Shown here piece by piece: positions 26,851-37,169 of a DNA stretch of 64,000 nucleotides. The position numbers and the translations under genes were made by a program. Below the pieces are notes generated by a model, which was not told the origin of the DNA, searched no databases, and was given only the letters and a program-made list of their open reading frames with translations. Source of the stretch: CAVUCH01 sp963763095 (lineage in GTDB: Bacteria > Acidobacteriota > Vicinamibacteria > Vicinamibacterales > JAENWD01); contig CAVXNR010000005.1 of NCBI GenBank assembly GCA_963763095.1, forward strand, positions 1 to 64,000. Direction: 5' to 3'. Within the stretch, counting starts at the first letter, position 1. Each line of letters begins with the position of its first letter.

Positions 26851-28326
26851 TCAGTTCGTGCGACGCCCGCTCGTGCCGGATGCCCAAAGATGTTGCGCCG
26901 CGTACGCGCGCCACGGCCGCCAGCGCTCGGCCATGGCGAGCAGTTCGCCGGATGTCGGCCTCTTGCCTTCCGAATCGGTCAACGCGCGCAACAGGCCGAT
27001 GTCGGCGGCCGGGAACGCATCCGGCTCGCGCAGTTCACGCATCGCGATGTACTGCGCGGTCCACTCGCCGATGCCGGGGAGTGCACGAAGCTGCGCCACA
27101 CATTCCGTCAGGGTTCGTCCGGCGCCAAGAACGTGTGGATCCGCAACAACGGCCGCCGCGAGCGACGCCAACGTCGCGGCGCGCATCCGCGGCATCCCGA
27201 GCGCCGTCAGGTCCGCCGACGCCACCTGTTCAGGGCGAGGAAAGACATGGGTCAGCCCCTCCGTGTTCAGGCCGTTGCCTGCCAGCGCCGCGCCGCAGCG
27301 CGTCACGAGCTTCCTTACAAGGCCGACGCCGGCGGCCACCGTGATTTGCTGACCGAGCACGGCCCGAACGGCGAGCTCGAACCCGTCCCACGCACCTGGT
27401 ACCCGCAGGCCCGGTCGCGCCGCCACCAGAGGGGCGAGGACGGGATCCTCGGCGAGCTGCGCGTTGACCGCTTGCGGGTCGGCGGCGAGATCGAATACGC
27501 GCCGCACGCGCGCAATGATCGTCGGCAGCGCCGACAACCGTGAGCATCGCATCGCGACCCGAAGCGCGTGCCCGGAGGCGGGCTCCACCGCGACCAGGCC
27601 GTGCACCCCCGCGATCTCGATCGTGCGCGCATATCGATCGTTCGAGACGACCTCGACACCCGGGATGGCGCGAGCCTTGAGGAACGCGACCATCGCGGCC
27701 CAGTCGTATGGGGGCCGATAGCCGAGAAGGATGGTGACTTCGTCATGCTGTCTGGACGATGCGGCGGCGGTGGCGCGCCGCAGAGCACATGGCGGACGGT
27801 CAAAGAGCCGCTGGAAGATTTCGTTGAAGCGCCGGATGCTGCCGAATCCTGACGCCAACGCCACTTCGGCCATCGGCAGGCGTGTCTCATGAATCAGTTG
27901 CTTCGCCAACAGGACACGTCGTGTTTGCGCAACCGAGACAGGGGACGCACCGAGATGCTGTCGAAACAGCCGGCGGAGCTGTCGCTCTCCGACGCCCAGG
28001 CGTTCGGCGAGCCGATCGATACCACCTTCATCGAGTGCGCCTCGGTCGATCAGCGCCAACGCCCTCGATACGGTGTTCGACGTCCCGCGCCAGGCGGCTG
28101 ACTCTGGCGCGGTTTCCGGCCGACAGCGCAGGCACGGGCGGAAGCCAGCTTCCTGCGCCGCTGCTGCCGTCGCGTAGAACGTCATGTTTTCCCGTTTCGG
28201 CATCGGTGCCGGGCAGATCGGACGGCAATAGACCCGAGTTGTCCTGACCCCGCCAAACAGCCGACCGTCGAAGCGCTGGTCGCGAGTACGGAACGCGCGA
28301 TAGCACGCGTCAACATCGAGGTCCAT
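26851..28326 (-). CDS. alkA: Ada-AlkA fusion: methyl-accepting regulator domain plus 3-methyladenine DNA glycosylase
   Basis: A 491-residue protein with three parts. Residues 1-80 are the Ada zinc domain (YCRPICPAPMPKRENM and CLRCRP, four Cys; Cys in RPICP is the methyl acceptor). Residues 85-190 are an AraC-type HTH (SVAQTRRVLLAKQLI, MAEVALASGFGSIRRFNEIF). Residues 200-491 form AlkA with the HhH-GPD motif (LRALPGIGEWTAQYIAMREL) and catalytic Asp in FPAADIGLLRA. It would sense methyl damage, activate transcription and excise alkylated purines. The order is the standard one in many bacteria. Confidence 0.93.
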   Translation of the reverse strand: MDLDVDACYRAFRTRDQRFDGRLFGGVRTTRVYCRPICPAPMPKRENMTFYATAAAAQEAGFRPCLRCRPETAPESAAWRGTSNTVSRALALIDRGALDEGGIDRLAERLGVGERQLRRLFRQHLGASPVSVAQTRRVLLAKQLIHETRLPMAEVALASGFGSIRRFNEIFQRLFDRPPCALRRATAAASSRQHDEVTILLGYRPPYDWAAMVAFLKARAIPGVEVVSNDRYARTIEIAGVHGLVAVEPASGHALRVAMRCSRLSALPTIIARVRRVFDLAADPQAVNAQLAEDPVLAPLVAARPGLRVPGAWDGFELAVRAVLGQQITVAAGVGLVRKLVTRCGAALAGNGLNTEGLTHVFPRPEQVASADLTALGMPRMRAATLASLAAAVVADPHVLGAGRTLTECVAQLRALPGIGEWTAQYIAMRELREPDAFPAADIGLLRALTDSEGKRPTSGELLAMAERWRPWRAYAAQHLWASGTSGRRTN

Positions 28327-28523
28327 GACCGATCGTTGCTCCCGGTCGCGCCGAGTGTCTAGCGGTTTTCGGACATGATCGCCACACGATGAGAACCGGG
28401 AACTGCCAGCATTGGCCGACGCGGCACGCCATCACGGACCGAGCCGTGAACCTGGGACCATGTGAGGTTGAGGACACCGGACCCGCATGGGACAATCGTC
28501 GCAGCGGAGGACCTTCGCCGACC

Positions 28524-29615
28524 ATGACCGCACGCGCCGACCGCTTGACAAAGCGCGCCAAAACCGCAGGGTCACCCAGTTCCCTTCGATCGTCCTACCC
28601 TGCGAGCAGCGCGCGCGTGTTCGTCGATGCGCTCGAACGGCTGAACTACAGTGTGGACTCCCTGCTAAGCGACGCGGGGATCCGTCGGGCCGATTTGGAT
28701 GACCCGGACGCGCGCATACCGTGTGCGGCCTGGGGCGCGATGTTTCGCCAAGCACTGGCACTGCGTCCGATGAAGAACGTCGGCATGCGGCTGGCGATGG
28801 TCACGCCGTTCGGCGCTTTCCCGTTGATTGACTACTTGATTGCGACGTCCCAGACCGTTGGCGAGGGGCTCACCCGTCTTGCGCACTATCTGCGTCTTGT
28901 CGAGGCTCGATCCGTTCCCGTCCTTCACGAGAACTACGACCCGATTCGGGTGATGCTCGAGGGCCCTGATACCCCGTTCTCAGCCGAGTTCACCGTGACG
29001 ATCAACTTGCTGCTCTGCCGTGAGGAGACGGACGGCCGTTTTCATGCCGCCTACGCGAGCTTCTGTCACGAGCCAGACGATGTTGCAGAGATAGAACGGG
29101 TACTCAGGTGTCCGGTGCACACGGGAGCCTCCTGGAACGGATGGGCGCTGTCGCGCGAAATGTGCCAACTTCCGCTCCGGCGACGCGACCCCGCCTTGGG
29201 CCGGCTGCTCCAGCGACAGGCTGACGAGGCAATCGCCCGCCTTCCGCCGATGGACGGTGTGGTGCTCGATGTGCGCCGGGCGCTCGCATCGCTCGTCGGG
29301 GGTGGCGACACGCGGATCCAGACAGTCGCTCGGACTCTTGCGACGTCAGCGCGGTCCCTCCAGCGGCGTCTGGCTGCTGCGGGTGTCTCGTACCAGCAGC
29401 TGCTCGATCTGGCAAGGAAGGCCGCAGCTGAGCGCTATCTGACCGACTCGCCGCTATCGATCGGCGAGGTCGCGTACTTGCTCGGCTATTCGGAGCCGGC
29501 GGCTCTCACCAGAGCATTCAGGCGATGGAACGACGAAACACCTCAGACGTTCCGCCTGCGTCAGCGAAGCGAGCAGCACCGGATGCCTCGGTCGGCCGCC
29601 TCTGGATTTGCCTGA
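28524..29615 (+). CDS. AraC-family transcriptional regulator (arabinose-binding-like N-terminal domain)
   Basis: About 363 residues from ATG 28524; an in-frame ATG at 28389 would add 45 residues without homology. The N-terminal 200 residues follow the Arabinose_bd pattern of OruR/ArgR-type regulators (IPCAAWGAMFRQALAL, MRLAMVTPFGAFPLIDYLI). The C-terminal 100 carry two helix-turn-helix units (TVARTLATSARSLQRRL and IGEVAYLLGYSEPAALTRAF). It is divergent from the Ada-AlkA operon across about 200 bp, and may control that or another target. Confidence 0.88.
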   Translation: MTARADRLTKRAKTAGSPSSLRSSYPASSARVFVDALERLNYSVDSLLSDAGIRRADLDDPDARIPCAAWGAMFRQALALRPMKNVGMRLAMVTPFGAFPLIDYLIATSQTVGEGLTRLAHYLRLVEARSVPVLHENYDPIRVMLEGPDTPFSAEFTVTINLLLCREETDGRFHAAYASFCHEPDDVAEIERVLRCPVHTGASWNGWALSREMCQLPLRRRDPALGRLLQRQADEAIARLPPMDGVVLDVRRALASLVGGGDTRIQTVARTLATSARSLQRRLAAAGVSYQQLLDLARKAAAERYLTDSPLSIGEVAYLLGYSEPAALTRAFRRWNDETPQTFRLRQRSEQHRMPRSAASGFA

Positions 29616-29796
29616 ACGCGAGCCGCCACGTTTTCCCTGTTAGCCGGCAAAAACGACCAGAGTTGCTCACGGTATCGTGCCGCCCAAGGGCAGTCACGCC
29701 GTCTATGTGTCCCAGCCGAAGGCCGTTGCCGCGATCATTGCGAAGGCCAGGCCGCGTACGATTGGTGCGACGACGATCGTTCAGACGGCAGCACCC

Positions 29797-29816
29797 GTCG
29801 CCGGTTTGCCGGCGAC
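29797..29816. terminator. GC hairpin between convergent genes
   Basis: GTCGCCGG and CCGGCGAC form a perfect 8-bp stem with a 4-base loop, between the stops at 29615 (+) and 29851 (-). No T-run follows on either side, so intrinsic termination is uncertain. The rest of 29616-29850 holds nothing recognised. Confidence 0.3.
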
Positions 29817-29850
29817 GAGGTGCCCAGTCGTGCGCTGCAACAGAGTCCCC

Positions 29851-32016
29851 TTACTGCGGCGTCCAGGCGATCGTGCCGGTCTTGCCGTGGCACTCCCACC
29901 CGATGTCCGAGCAGTCCTGCGTGAGCGTCGTGATGAAGTAGCCCCAGTATCCCGAGAGCGTCTTACTGGTGACGGGCTGATACGTGTTGTAGTCGACCTG
30001 CAGGTTGAGCACAGACACTGCGTTCGACGGCGTCACATTCCCCAAGATGTCGACGGCCGCCATGTTCACCCAATCGCGGAACAGGTTGTTCCGAACCGTG
30101 TTGTCCCGGCAGGGGAATGCTGTCCCACGATCCTGGTTGCTGAAACTGACGTTGCGCCGGTTGCGGCTGAACAGGTTGTCCTCGATGAGCACGCCCGAAG
30201 TGTTGAGGACCCCGACGCCCTCGTGCGCGTTGCCCGCGAACACGTTCCGGCGCACCGTGCCGTACCAGCTGATCTCGAGGTCGAGGCCGCGGCCGGGTGA
30301 GTAGCCGCTGCCCTTGTAGACATTGTCGTGGAAGTAGTTGTACCGGATCGTGTAGCCGAAGTTCCGGCCGTCCAGCCAGAAGCCAGGGCCGGCGTTCGCG
30401 TAGGACTCGTTATTCTCGATCAGCGCGTTCTTCGAGGTCATGACCTTCACGACGGTCGACGCGTTGACCGCCGTCTGCGTGACGGTGGTCGTCGCGTTCG
30501 ACCAGATAATGTTGTCGGTGATCTTCAGGTTCTTGATGCCAATGAATGCCGGATCGGTTGGACTGGTCGCGCCGTTCGGCGGGCCATAGGCGATGATCGC
30601 GTGGCGCCCGGCGAGCTGCAGCGTGTTCCGGGTGAGCGTGATGTCGTCGCCGCGGAGGTTGACGGCATTCTCGCCGGGACTGTCGAACAGGCAGTCCTCG
30701 ATCCGCCAGCCCCTGGCTGCGCGCAGGGCGTCGTAAGTGGCCTGCGTGCCGGTCTCGCCAAGGTAGGTGTAGTTCCGGAACACAAGGCCGCGCACCGTCA
30801 CGTAGATCGCACCGTTATTGTTGATGCCGAGCGACCAGTTGATCGGCTGGAAGAAGTGTCTGCCGCCGGACATCACGACGCCGCCGTGGACCTCGGCCTG
30901 AAACACGATGGGAGCCGAGAGCGTTCCGCCGTTCTTCACGGTCACGGTCTCGCTGTACGTCCCGCTCTTGATGGTCACGACGTCGCCGGCCAGCGCGACC
31001 TGTGCCGCCTTGTTGATGGTCCGGAACGGCGCGGTGCTCGTGCCGAGATTCGTGTCGCTGCCCGTCGTGGACACGTAGTAGGCGATCCGGCCGGCGGCAG
31101 GCATCCGCAGGGTGTAGGGAACCGCGCCAAACCCACGCGGCCGGATGCCCGCCATGATCTGGTCGAAGGTGGGCTCAGACAATTCGGTGGGCGACACGAC
31201 GACCGGCGTGTACGTCACCGTCACGTCGAAGCTGCAAGTGGCGAGCTGGCTGTCGCCGGACTGGCCAGTCACGTTGACCGCGGTGGTGCCCACAGCGAAG
31301 GAGCTGCCCGATGCCGGAACTCCCGCAACCGAAACGGGGTCCACACCACCATCATGGGAAACGGAGTAATTCACGGCGACAGGATTGCCGTCCTGCGACA
31401 CCGCGTTGATGGGCGCCGGGCACGTGAGAGTGAGGGGAGCCGGCGGTACGTAATTGCTGGTCACTGTCACGGCGAAGCTGCAAGTGGCGCGCTGGCCGTC
31501 GCCAGACTGGGCGGTCACGTTGACCGTAGTGGTGCCCACAGCGAAAAGGCTGCCCGATGCTGGAACTCCCGCAACCGAAACGGGGTTCACACCGCCGCTA
31601 TATGAAACGGTGTAATTCACGGCGACACGGTTGCCGTCCTGCGAAACTGCGTTGATGGCCGTCGGGCACGTGAGGGCCAGGGGCGCCGGCGGTACGTAAT
31701 TCGTGTTGACGCTGATTTTGGCTGTTCCACGGGAGCCGCGGTACCTGGCAGTGATGGACGCTGTTCCGGGGGCTTTGGCAGTCACGAACCCACGGCTGTC
31801 GACGGTGGCAACGGCTGTATTACTGGAGGACCAGGTGACGTTCGGCTGCGACGCGATGAGCGAAGCGGATTGGTTGACTTCGAGCACGACGGTCCCTGGT
31901 GTGATTCTGATCGAGCCCGAGGCTGCGGAGAGAGAGACGGCGGCGCCTGCGAGAACGACGAGAAGAAATACGAGTGCGGCACAACACCGCGCGACACGGC
32001 CTCTCTGTACACACAT
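29851..32016 (-). CDS. Secreted BIG2/HYR/right-handed beta-helix protein
   Basis: About 721 residues. ATG 32016 has AGGGGA about 8 bases upstream and a signal peptide (CCAALVFLLVVLAGAAVSLS). Domains are: BIG2 Ig-like (residues about 35-105: SIRITPGTVVLEVNQSASL, TVDSRGFVTAKAPGTASI), two nearly identical HYR-like modules of about 81 residues (PPAPLALTCPTAINAVSQDG and PPAPLTLTCPAPINAVSQDG), then a parallel beta-helix with repeated N-rich turns (ENAVNLRGDDITLTRNTLQL, NALIENNESYANAGPGFWLD). Such proteins bind or cleave polysaccharides, but no catalytic triad can be assigned. Probably external. Convergent with the AraC gene. Confidence 0.85.
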   Translation of the reverse strand: MCVQRGRVARCCAALVFLLVVLAGAAVSLSAASGSIRITPGTVVLEVNQSASLIASQPNVTWSSSNTAVATVDSRGFVTAKAPGTASITARYRGSRGTAKISVNTNYVPPAPLALTCPTAINAVSQDGNRVAVNYTVSYSGGVNPVSVAGVPASGSLFAVGTTTVNVTAQSGDGQRATCSFAVTVTSNYVPPAPLTLTCPAPINAVSQDGNPVAVNYSVSHDGGVDPVSVAGVPASGSSFAVGTTAVNVTGQSGDSQLATCSFDVTVTYTPVVVSPTELSEPTFDQIMAGIRPRGFGAVPYTLRMPAAGRIAYYVSTTGSDTNLGTSTAPFRTINKAAQVALAGDVVTIKSGTYSETVTVKNGGTLSAPIVFQAEVHGGVVMSGGRHFFQPINWSLGINNNGAIYVTVRGLVFRNYTYLGETGTQATYDALRAARGWRIEDCLFDSPGENAVNLRGDDITLTRNTLQLAGRHAIIAYGPPNGATSPTDPAFIGIKNLKITDNIIWSNATTTVTQTAVNASTVVKVMTSKNALIENNESYANAGPGFWLDGRNFGYTIRYNYFHDNVYKGSGYSPGRGLDLEISWYGTVRRNVFAGNAHEGVGVLNTSGVLIEDNLFSRNRRNVSFSNQDRGTAFPCRDNTVRNNLFRDWVNMAAVDILGNVTPSNAVSVLNLQVDYNTYQPVTSKTLSGYWGYFITTLTQDCSDIGWECHGKTGTIAWTPQ

Positions 32017-32052
32017 GGACAAATCCCCTGACCGCGCATTTGCGGTGAACAC

Positions 32053-33036
32053 GTCGTGAGTCGTTTGAATAAAAAGCGGGTGTGGGGAGCTCCCCCGCCG
32101 GAGTGGGCCGGCCTCGTGGAGGACGGTTGCCGCACCCTCTCAGCGCAACGGATGTGCCACGACGATGTGTTCAGAGGTGTCTCGCCGCACTCGCGGCACG
32201 CTCACGCGGTCGACATTCGCTGTTTCGCCGCTGGCGATGGAACTACGCTGTTGCTCGGGGATGAGAGAGGGCGTGAATCGACGTGAAACTGGCGAGTACG
32301 ATCTCGCCGAGACGCGGACGGGAGCGTGTGCGATGCGCATCTGCGACGGTTGCACACGGGGTAACACACCGGCACAGCCCGGAGACGGTCGCCCCACTGC
32401 GAGTCCCCGTGTTCGATGACACCTTTGTAAGCCGAATTACAAAAGTGGTGATTGCGTCCTCGAATCGGCCGAGTACACGGCTCGTCCAGACATCGGGCGA
32501 TGCTGCAACGCAAAAATCCGGAAAGATACTGTGCAACGCCACGTGAAAGTATTGCCAACGGCCGATCGTCGCGGCAAGAAACGGAGCCCGCCTATCCGGC
32601 AGGCGGGCTTGACCGCCTGAGGGTGACTGAAAAACATGCGCGTCATGTGCAGCCCGTGTAGAAATTGTGGGGCGCCGGCTCCGTCGGTAGCCAGGCGTTG
32701 CTCGGCATTCCGTTCCTCGCGGAACTACGTGATACGAGCCCGGTGATCTCGAACGGTCAGCCGCAAAAACCGTTGGCTATCCCGCCTCGACTCTCTTCAA
32801 CGCGCAAGGCCGACCGAGTAAGCTGCCGTGCAGTGGAGCGCGTTCGCACGTCCGCATCCCCCTCGGCAGCACGGCCCTGCACGCACGTGCACTACGAGCC
32901 TCCCGCTTCGCCGAGATCAGAATCCTCCAGCCACTGACGAAACCGTGAGCACGCTCAGGCATGCCCTGGGTAATGCGCCGAATTCCTCGGGCATACACCG
33001 TGCACGAGGCCGTGCTGTCCGCCGAAAAGCACATAT
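32053..33036. other. Long non-coding stretch upstream of the CARDB protein
   Basis: Nearly 1 kb without a credible gene. It contains a 9-bp perfect hairpin (AGCCCGCCT / AGGCGGGCT, 32585-32609, 7-base loop) and the promoter at 32796. Small open frames here overlap on both strands without ribosome binding sites or known domains. Confidence 0.5.
32796..32824 (+). promoter_or_regulatory. Shared promoter element, copy 1
   Basis: TTCAAC, 17 bases, TAAGCT. The surrounding core GGCCGACCGAGTAAGCTGCC is the same as at 44690-44718 and almost the same at 47459-47488. It lies about 215 bp before the CARDB gene, a distance close to that of the second copy from its gene. Confidence 0.6.
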
Positions 33037-36000
33037 ATGACCAGACGCAGGGCAGTCGCGGCCGTCCTGATCACGGGTGGAGTGGCCCTGGCCGCCGCCG
33101 CGTCGGGATCACGCGTGTCGGCGGCCCAGAACCAGCGGGTTCCGCCGCCGCGCGTGATCGTGTCCGAGCGGCACGACCGATCGCCGGCGCTGCGCACGAT
33201 GCCACGACTGGTCCGGCGGTCCACTCCCGCGCGCGAGATTCCCAATCACGCGAGGCCCACCCGTCGTGTCAATCCGTCAATCGCGACCAGCCTCCTGGCC
33301 GATCCGGTGGTGCAGCGTTTCAGCGGAACTCCTCTCGTCCCCGGCTCGAGTCGGAGCTTCGATGGCCTCGACAACGCGAGCGGCGTGCTGCCGCCGGACA
33401 CGAATGGCGACGTCGGCCCCCACCACTTCTTCCAGACGGTCAACCTGTCGCTCGCGATCTACAGCAAGGGCACGGCGACCACTCCCCCGGCGCTGCTCTA
33501 TGGTCCCTTCGGCGGCAGCACCGTGTGGACTGGCTTCGGCGGGCCGTGTGAGACACACAACAACGGCGATCCGGTCGTAATGTACGACCATCTCGCCGAT
33601 CGCTGGTTCATGAGCCAGCTTGCGCTGCCGAACCTGTGGTTCGGCCTCGCGATCGGGCCCTTCTACCAGTGCATCGCGGTCTCGACGACACCGGATCCCA
33701 CCGGCTCCTATCACCGGTACCAGTTCGCGTTCGACAAGTTGAACGACTACCCGAAGTTTGGCGTCTGGCCGGATGCCTATTACATGACCATCAACCAGTT
33801 CACCTCCGGCACGTTGCAGTGGGCCGGACAGGGGGTGATCGCGATCGACCGCGCACGGATGCTCGCCGGCCAGCCGGCATCGATTGTGTACTTCGATTTG
33901 TCGTCCACTGATCCGAATCTCGCAGGGATGCTGCCCGCGGATCTGGACGGGCCGGCTCCACCCACCGGCTCGCCGGGATACTTCGTGCAGATGGACGACG
34001 ACGCGTGGGGCTACTCTGCGGACCAACTGCAGCTCTGGCGCTTTCACGTGAATTGGGCGAACCCGTCCGCGTCCACGTTTACCGGTCCGAATCTCCTGGC
34101 CACCGCCGCGTTCGATGCGGACTTGTGTGGCAGCACGCCCTGCGTCCGGCAGCCAGGTACTGCCGCACGGCTGCACGCGCTCGCCGACCGCCTCATGTAC
34201 CGGCTGCAGTATCGCAACTTCGGCACCCACGAATCCCTCGTCGTCAACCAGACGGTCGACGCCGACGGCCAGGATCATGCCGGCATCCGGTGGTACGAGG
34301 TGCGCAATCCCCGGGGGACGCCGTTCATCCACCAGCAGGGCACCTACGCACCCGACGCGGACGACCGGAGCGTCGGCAGCGCCGCGATGGACCGCGTCGG
34401 CAACCTGGCGGTCGGCTTCACGGCCTCGGGGAGCAGCACGTATCCCTCGATCCGGTACGCCGGGCGCCTGGCCGCCGACGCGCCGGGCGTACTGACGCAA
34501 GGCGAAGCCGATCTGATGGCGGGCTCCGGATCGCAAACACACACCTCAGGCCGCTGGGGCGATTACAGCGCACTCCTCGTCGATCCGAGCGACGGATGCA
34601 CGTTCTGGTACACGAGCCAGTACTACGCGGTCACCAGTGAGATGTCGTGGCGCACCCGCATCGGGTCGTTCGCGTTCCCATCCTGCACGAGTGCATTGGG
34701 ACTGCCGGTCGTGACCGTCACCGCCACGACGGCTGCTGTCAGCGAGGCGGGACAGAGTGCGGGCCGATTCACGTTCTCGCGTACCGGTAACACGAGCGCC
34801 AGCCTCACCGTTCGATACACGGTGGACGGCACGGCTACCGCCGACGCCGACTACGCGGCGCTTCCGGAAACGGTGACGATCCCGGCAGGGTCGCCCGGGG
34901 CGACGCTCGATGTGACCGCAATCGACGACTCGTTCGCGGAGGGAAGCGAGACCGTCGTGGTAGCCCTGGACGCCAACGAGGCGTACGCCATCGGGGCGCC
35001 CGCGGGCGGGATCGTCACGATTGCAAGCGACGATGCGCCGGGCGATCTCGTGGTCTCGGCGCTGACGCCGCCGGCCGTTGGCGGGGCGGGCGGGACGCTG
35101 ATGGTCACCGATGTGACCAGGAACCAGGGAGCCGGCGTCGCGGACGCGTCGTCGACCGGGCTCTATCTGTCGCAGAGCGCGTCGCTCACCGGCAGTGCCG
35201 TGCTCATGGGCACGCGTGCCGTGCCGTCCATGGCCGCCGCGGGGGCAGACACCGCATCCACCAGCGTGACCGTGCCGCCCGGCACCGCGACAGGCGTGTA
35301 CTACGTGATCGCCAAGGCGGACGTGAATGCGGCGGTGCTGGAAGCACAGGAAGGAAACAACACGAGGTCCGCGGTCGTTCGGATCGGCCCCGACCTGGTC
35401 GTCGCGGCGCTCGCCGTGCCGTCGAATTCGGCCGCGGGCTCGGCGATCGCCGCGTCCGACACCACGACGAACACCGGGGGCGGCAGTGCCGGCGCATCGG
35501 TGACCCGCTTCTACCTCTCGACCAATGCGAGCTTCGGTCCGGGCGACGTATTGCTCGGCAGCCGGACGGTCGGGCCGCTGGCCGCCGCAGCGTCGACCGT
35601 CTCGTCGTCGTCGCCCCTGACGATTCCCGCCAATACGCCCGGCGGCACCTACTACGTCGTGGCGACGGCCGACGCGGACAAGCAGGTCGTCGAGACGAGC
35701 GAGACCAACAATGCCCGGCCGAGCGGTTCGATCGCCATCGGCGCCGACCTCAACGTCTCGACGTTGACCGCGCCTGCGACAGCCGGTGCTGGTGTGCCGC
35801 TCACGGTCACCGACACGACTGCCAATTCGGGTGCCGGGTCCGCTGCCGCGTCGCAGACGTCGTTCTACCTCTCGACGAACTCGACGTTCGATACCGCGGA
35901 CGTGCTGCTCGGCGCACGACCGGTGTCGCCGCTCCAGGCCGGGGCGGTGTCATCGGGGGCGACCACCGTCACGATCCCGACGGGTGCCGCGACCGGGACC

Positions 36001-37146
36001 TACTACGTCGTGGCCAGGGCCGATGCCGGCAGCGTGGTTGCCGAAGGCAGCGAAAGCAATAACACGCGCGCCGTGATCGTCCGCGTCGGGCCCGACCTGA
36101 CGATTGCGGCGCTCGCGCCACCGGCAACGGCTGCAGCGGGATCGCCGGTCTCGATCTCCGACACGACGACCAACACGGGCGGCGGCCCGGCGGCCGCCTC
36201 CGCCACCAGGTACTACCTGTCCGCCAACACGGCTCTCGATGCGGGCGACGCGCTCCTCGGGTCTCGCGCGGTCCCCGCGCTGCCGGCCGGGGCGTCGAAC
36301 AGCGCATCGATCCTCGCGACGGTTCCCGCCACGACCGCAGGAGGCGCGTACTACGTCATTGCGCAGGCGGATGCCGGCGGGAACGTGCCCGAAACCGTCG
36401 AGACCAACAACACCCGGACCGCCGGGCTCGTCCGGATCGGCGCCGACCTGACCGTGGCGCTCGTCACGCCGCCTCCAGCCGGCGCAGGCCGCTCAGTCGC
36501 AGTCACCGAGACGACGAGCAATGCGGGAATCGCTGCGGCTGACGCCACGAGCACCGCGCTCTACCTGTCGGCAAACGCGGTTCTCGATGCGGCCGACGTC
36601 CTGCTCGGCAGCCATCCGGTGCCGCCGCTGAACCCGACCGCCGCGTACACGGCGTCGACGGCCGTACAGGTTCCAGCCTCTACTCTGACCGGCACCTACT
36701 ACGTCCTGGCAGTGGCGGACGCGGGCTCTGGCGTCGCCGAAGCCAACGAAACCAACAATACAGCCGCGGCCGTGATCCGCGTCGGCCCCGACCTGATCGC
36801 ATCGGCGCTCGCTGCGCCATCGAGCGCAGTGTCGGGAGCGGCAATCACCGTTACCGATACGGTCAGAAACCAGGGCGGCGGTGCAGCGGGCGGATCTGCG
36901 ACGAGGGTCTACCTGTCGACGAACGGGTCGTTCGACACGAGCGACACGCTGCTGGCCTCGAGGCCGGTCGGTCCGCTGGACCCTGGGGGAACGGACTCCG
37001 GCTCAATCCAGGTGACGCTGCCCGCCGGCTTGCCGACGGCGTCGTTCTACCTCATTGCGGTCGCGGACGGCGAGGCGCGGGTCACGGAGACGGTGGAAGG
37101 CAACAACTCGCGTGCCGTGCTGGTGCGTGTGACGGCGGCGCCCTGA
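33037..37146 (+). CDS. Large secreted protein with Calx-beta domain and six CARDB repeats
   Basis: 1369 residues. The signal peptide (RAVAAVLITGGVALAAAASG) is followed by a 520-residue N-terminal part rich in Trp/Tyr with propeller-like blades (LDNASGVLPPDTNGDVGPHH, DPVVMYDHLADRWFMSQLA), which resembles sortilin/exo-sialidase-type surface proteins. Then comes a Calx-beta domain (about 559-667: VTATTAAVSEAGQSAGRFTF, DFxxL-type loop, IASDD) and six CARDB domains to the C-terminus. No anchor or sorting motif is seen. It is intact over 4.1 kb, in contrast to frame-broken neighbours. Likely adhesive or matrix role, inferred from domain types. Confidence 0.85.
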   Translation: MTRRRAVAAVLITGGVALAAAASGSRVSAAQNQRVPPPRVIVSERHDRSPALRTMPRLVRRSTPAREIPNHARPTRRVNPSIATSLLADPVVQRFSGTPLVPGSSRSFDGLDNASGVLPPDTNGDVGPHHFFQTVNLSLAIYSKGTATTPPALLYGPFGGSTVWTGFGGPCETHNNGDPVVMYDHLADRWFMSQLALPNLWFGLAIGPFYQCIAVSTTPDPTGSYHRYQFAFDKLNDYPKFGVWPDAYYMTINQFTSGTLQWAGQGVIAIDRARMLAGQPASIVYFDLSSTDPNLAGMLPADLDGPAPPTGSPGYFVQMDDDAWGYSADQLQLWRFHVNWANPSASTFTGPNLLATAAFDADLCGSTPCVRQPGTAARLHALADRLMYRLQYRNFGTHESLVVNQTVDADGQDHAGIRWYEVRNPRGTPFIHQQGTYAPDADDRSVGSAAMDRVGNLAVGFTASGSSTYPSIRYAGRLAADAPGVLTQGEADLMAGSGSQTHTSGRWGDYSALLVDPSDGCTFWYTSQYYAVTSEMSWRTRIGSFAFPSCTSALGLPVVTVTATTAAVSEAGQSAGRFTFSRTGNTSASLTVRYTVDGTATADADYAALPETVTIPAGSPGATLDVTAIDDSFAEGSETVVVALDANEAYAIGAPAGGIVTIASDDAPGDLVVSALTPPAVGGAGGTLMVTDVTRNQGAGVADASSTGLYLSQSASLTGSAVLMGTRAVPSMAAAGADTASTSVTVPPGTATGVYYVIAKADVNAAVLEAQEGNNTRSAVVRIGPDLVVAALAVPSNSAAGSAIAASDTTTNTGGGSAGASVTRFYLSTNASFGPGDVLLGSRTVGPLAAAASTVSSSSPLTIPANTPGGTYYVVATADADKQVVETSETNNARPSGSIAIGADLNVSTLTAPATAGAGVPLTVTDTTANSGAGSAAASQTSFYLSTNSTFDTADVLLGARPVSPLQAGAVSSGATTVTIPTGAATGTYYVVARADAGSVVAEGSESNNTRAVIVRVGPDLTIAALAPPATAAAGSPVSISDTTTNTGGGPAAASATRYYLSANTALDAGDALLGSRAVPALPAGASNSASILATVPATTAGGAYYVIAQADAGGNVPETVETNNTRTAGLVRIGADLTVALVTPPPAGAGRSVAVTETTSNAGIAAADATSTALYLSANAVLDAADVLLGSHPVPPLNPTAAYTASTAVQVPASTLTGTYYVLAVADAGSGVAEANETNNTAAAVIRVGPDLIASALAAPSSAVSGAAITVTDTVRNQGGGAAGGSATRVYLSTNGSFDTSDTLLASRPVGPLDPGGTDSGSIQVTLPAGLPTASFYLIAVADGEARVTETVEGNNSRAVLVRVTAAP
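35044..37137 (+). repeat. Six tandem CARDB repeats (about 350 bp period)
   Basis: Each unit starts G-[PA]-DL at about 35044, 35392, 35743, 36091, 36439 and 36784, with conserved YLS-N---D--D-LLG-R-V-PL and G-YYV-A-AD-----E--E-NN-R. Units have diverged at the DNA level, so they are old duplications and part of the coding sequence. Confidence 0.85.
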
Positions 37147-37169
37147 CGTGCCGGTCGGCTACCCTTGGG

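Noticed and set aside
32540..32640. Riboswitch (c-di-GMP-like) near the 32585 hairpin
   Set aside because: A stable hairpin exists, but the conserved loop bases and helix order of known riboswitches are not there, and no start codon follows within a reasonable distance.
35044..37137. CRISPR-like or satellite repeat array
   Set aside because: The period is about 350 bp, units are divergent and in frame. They are CARDB protein domains.
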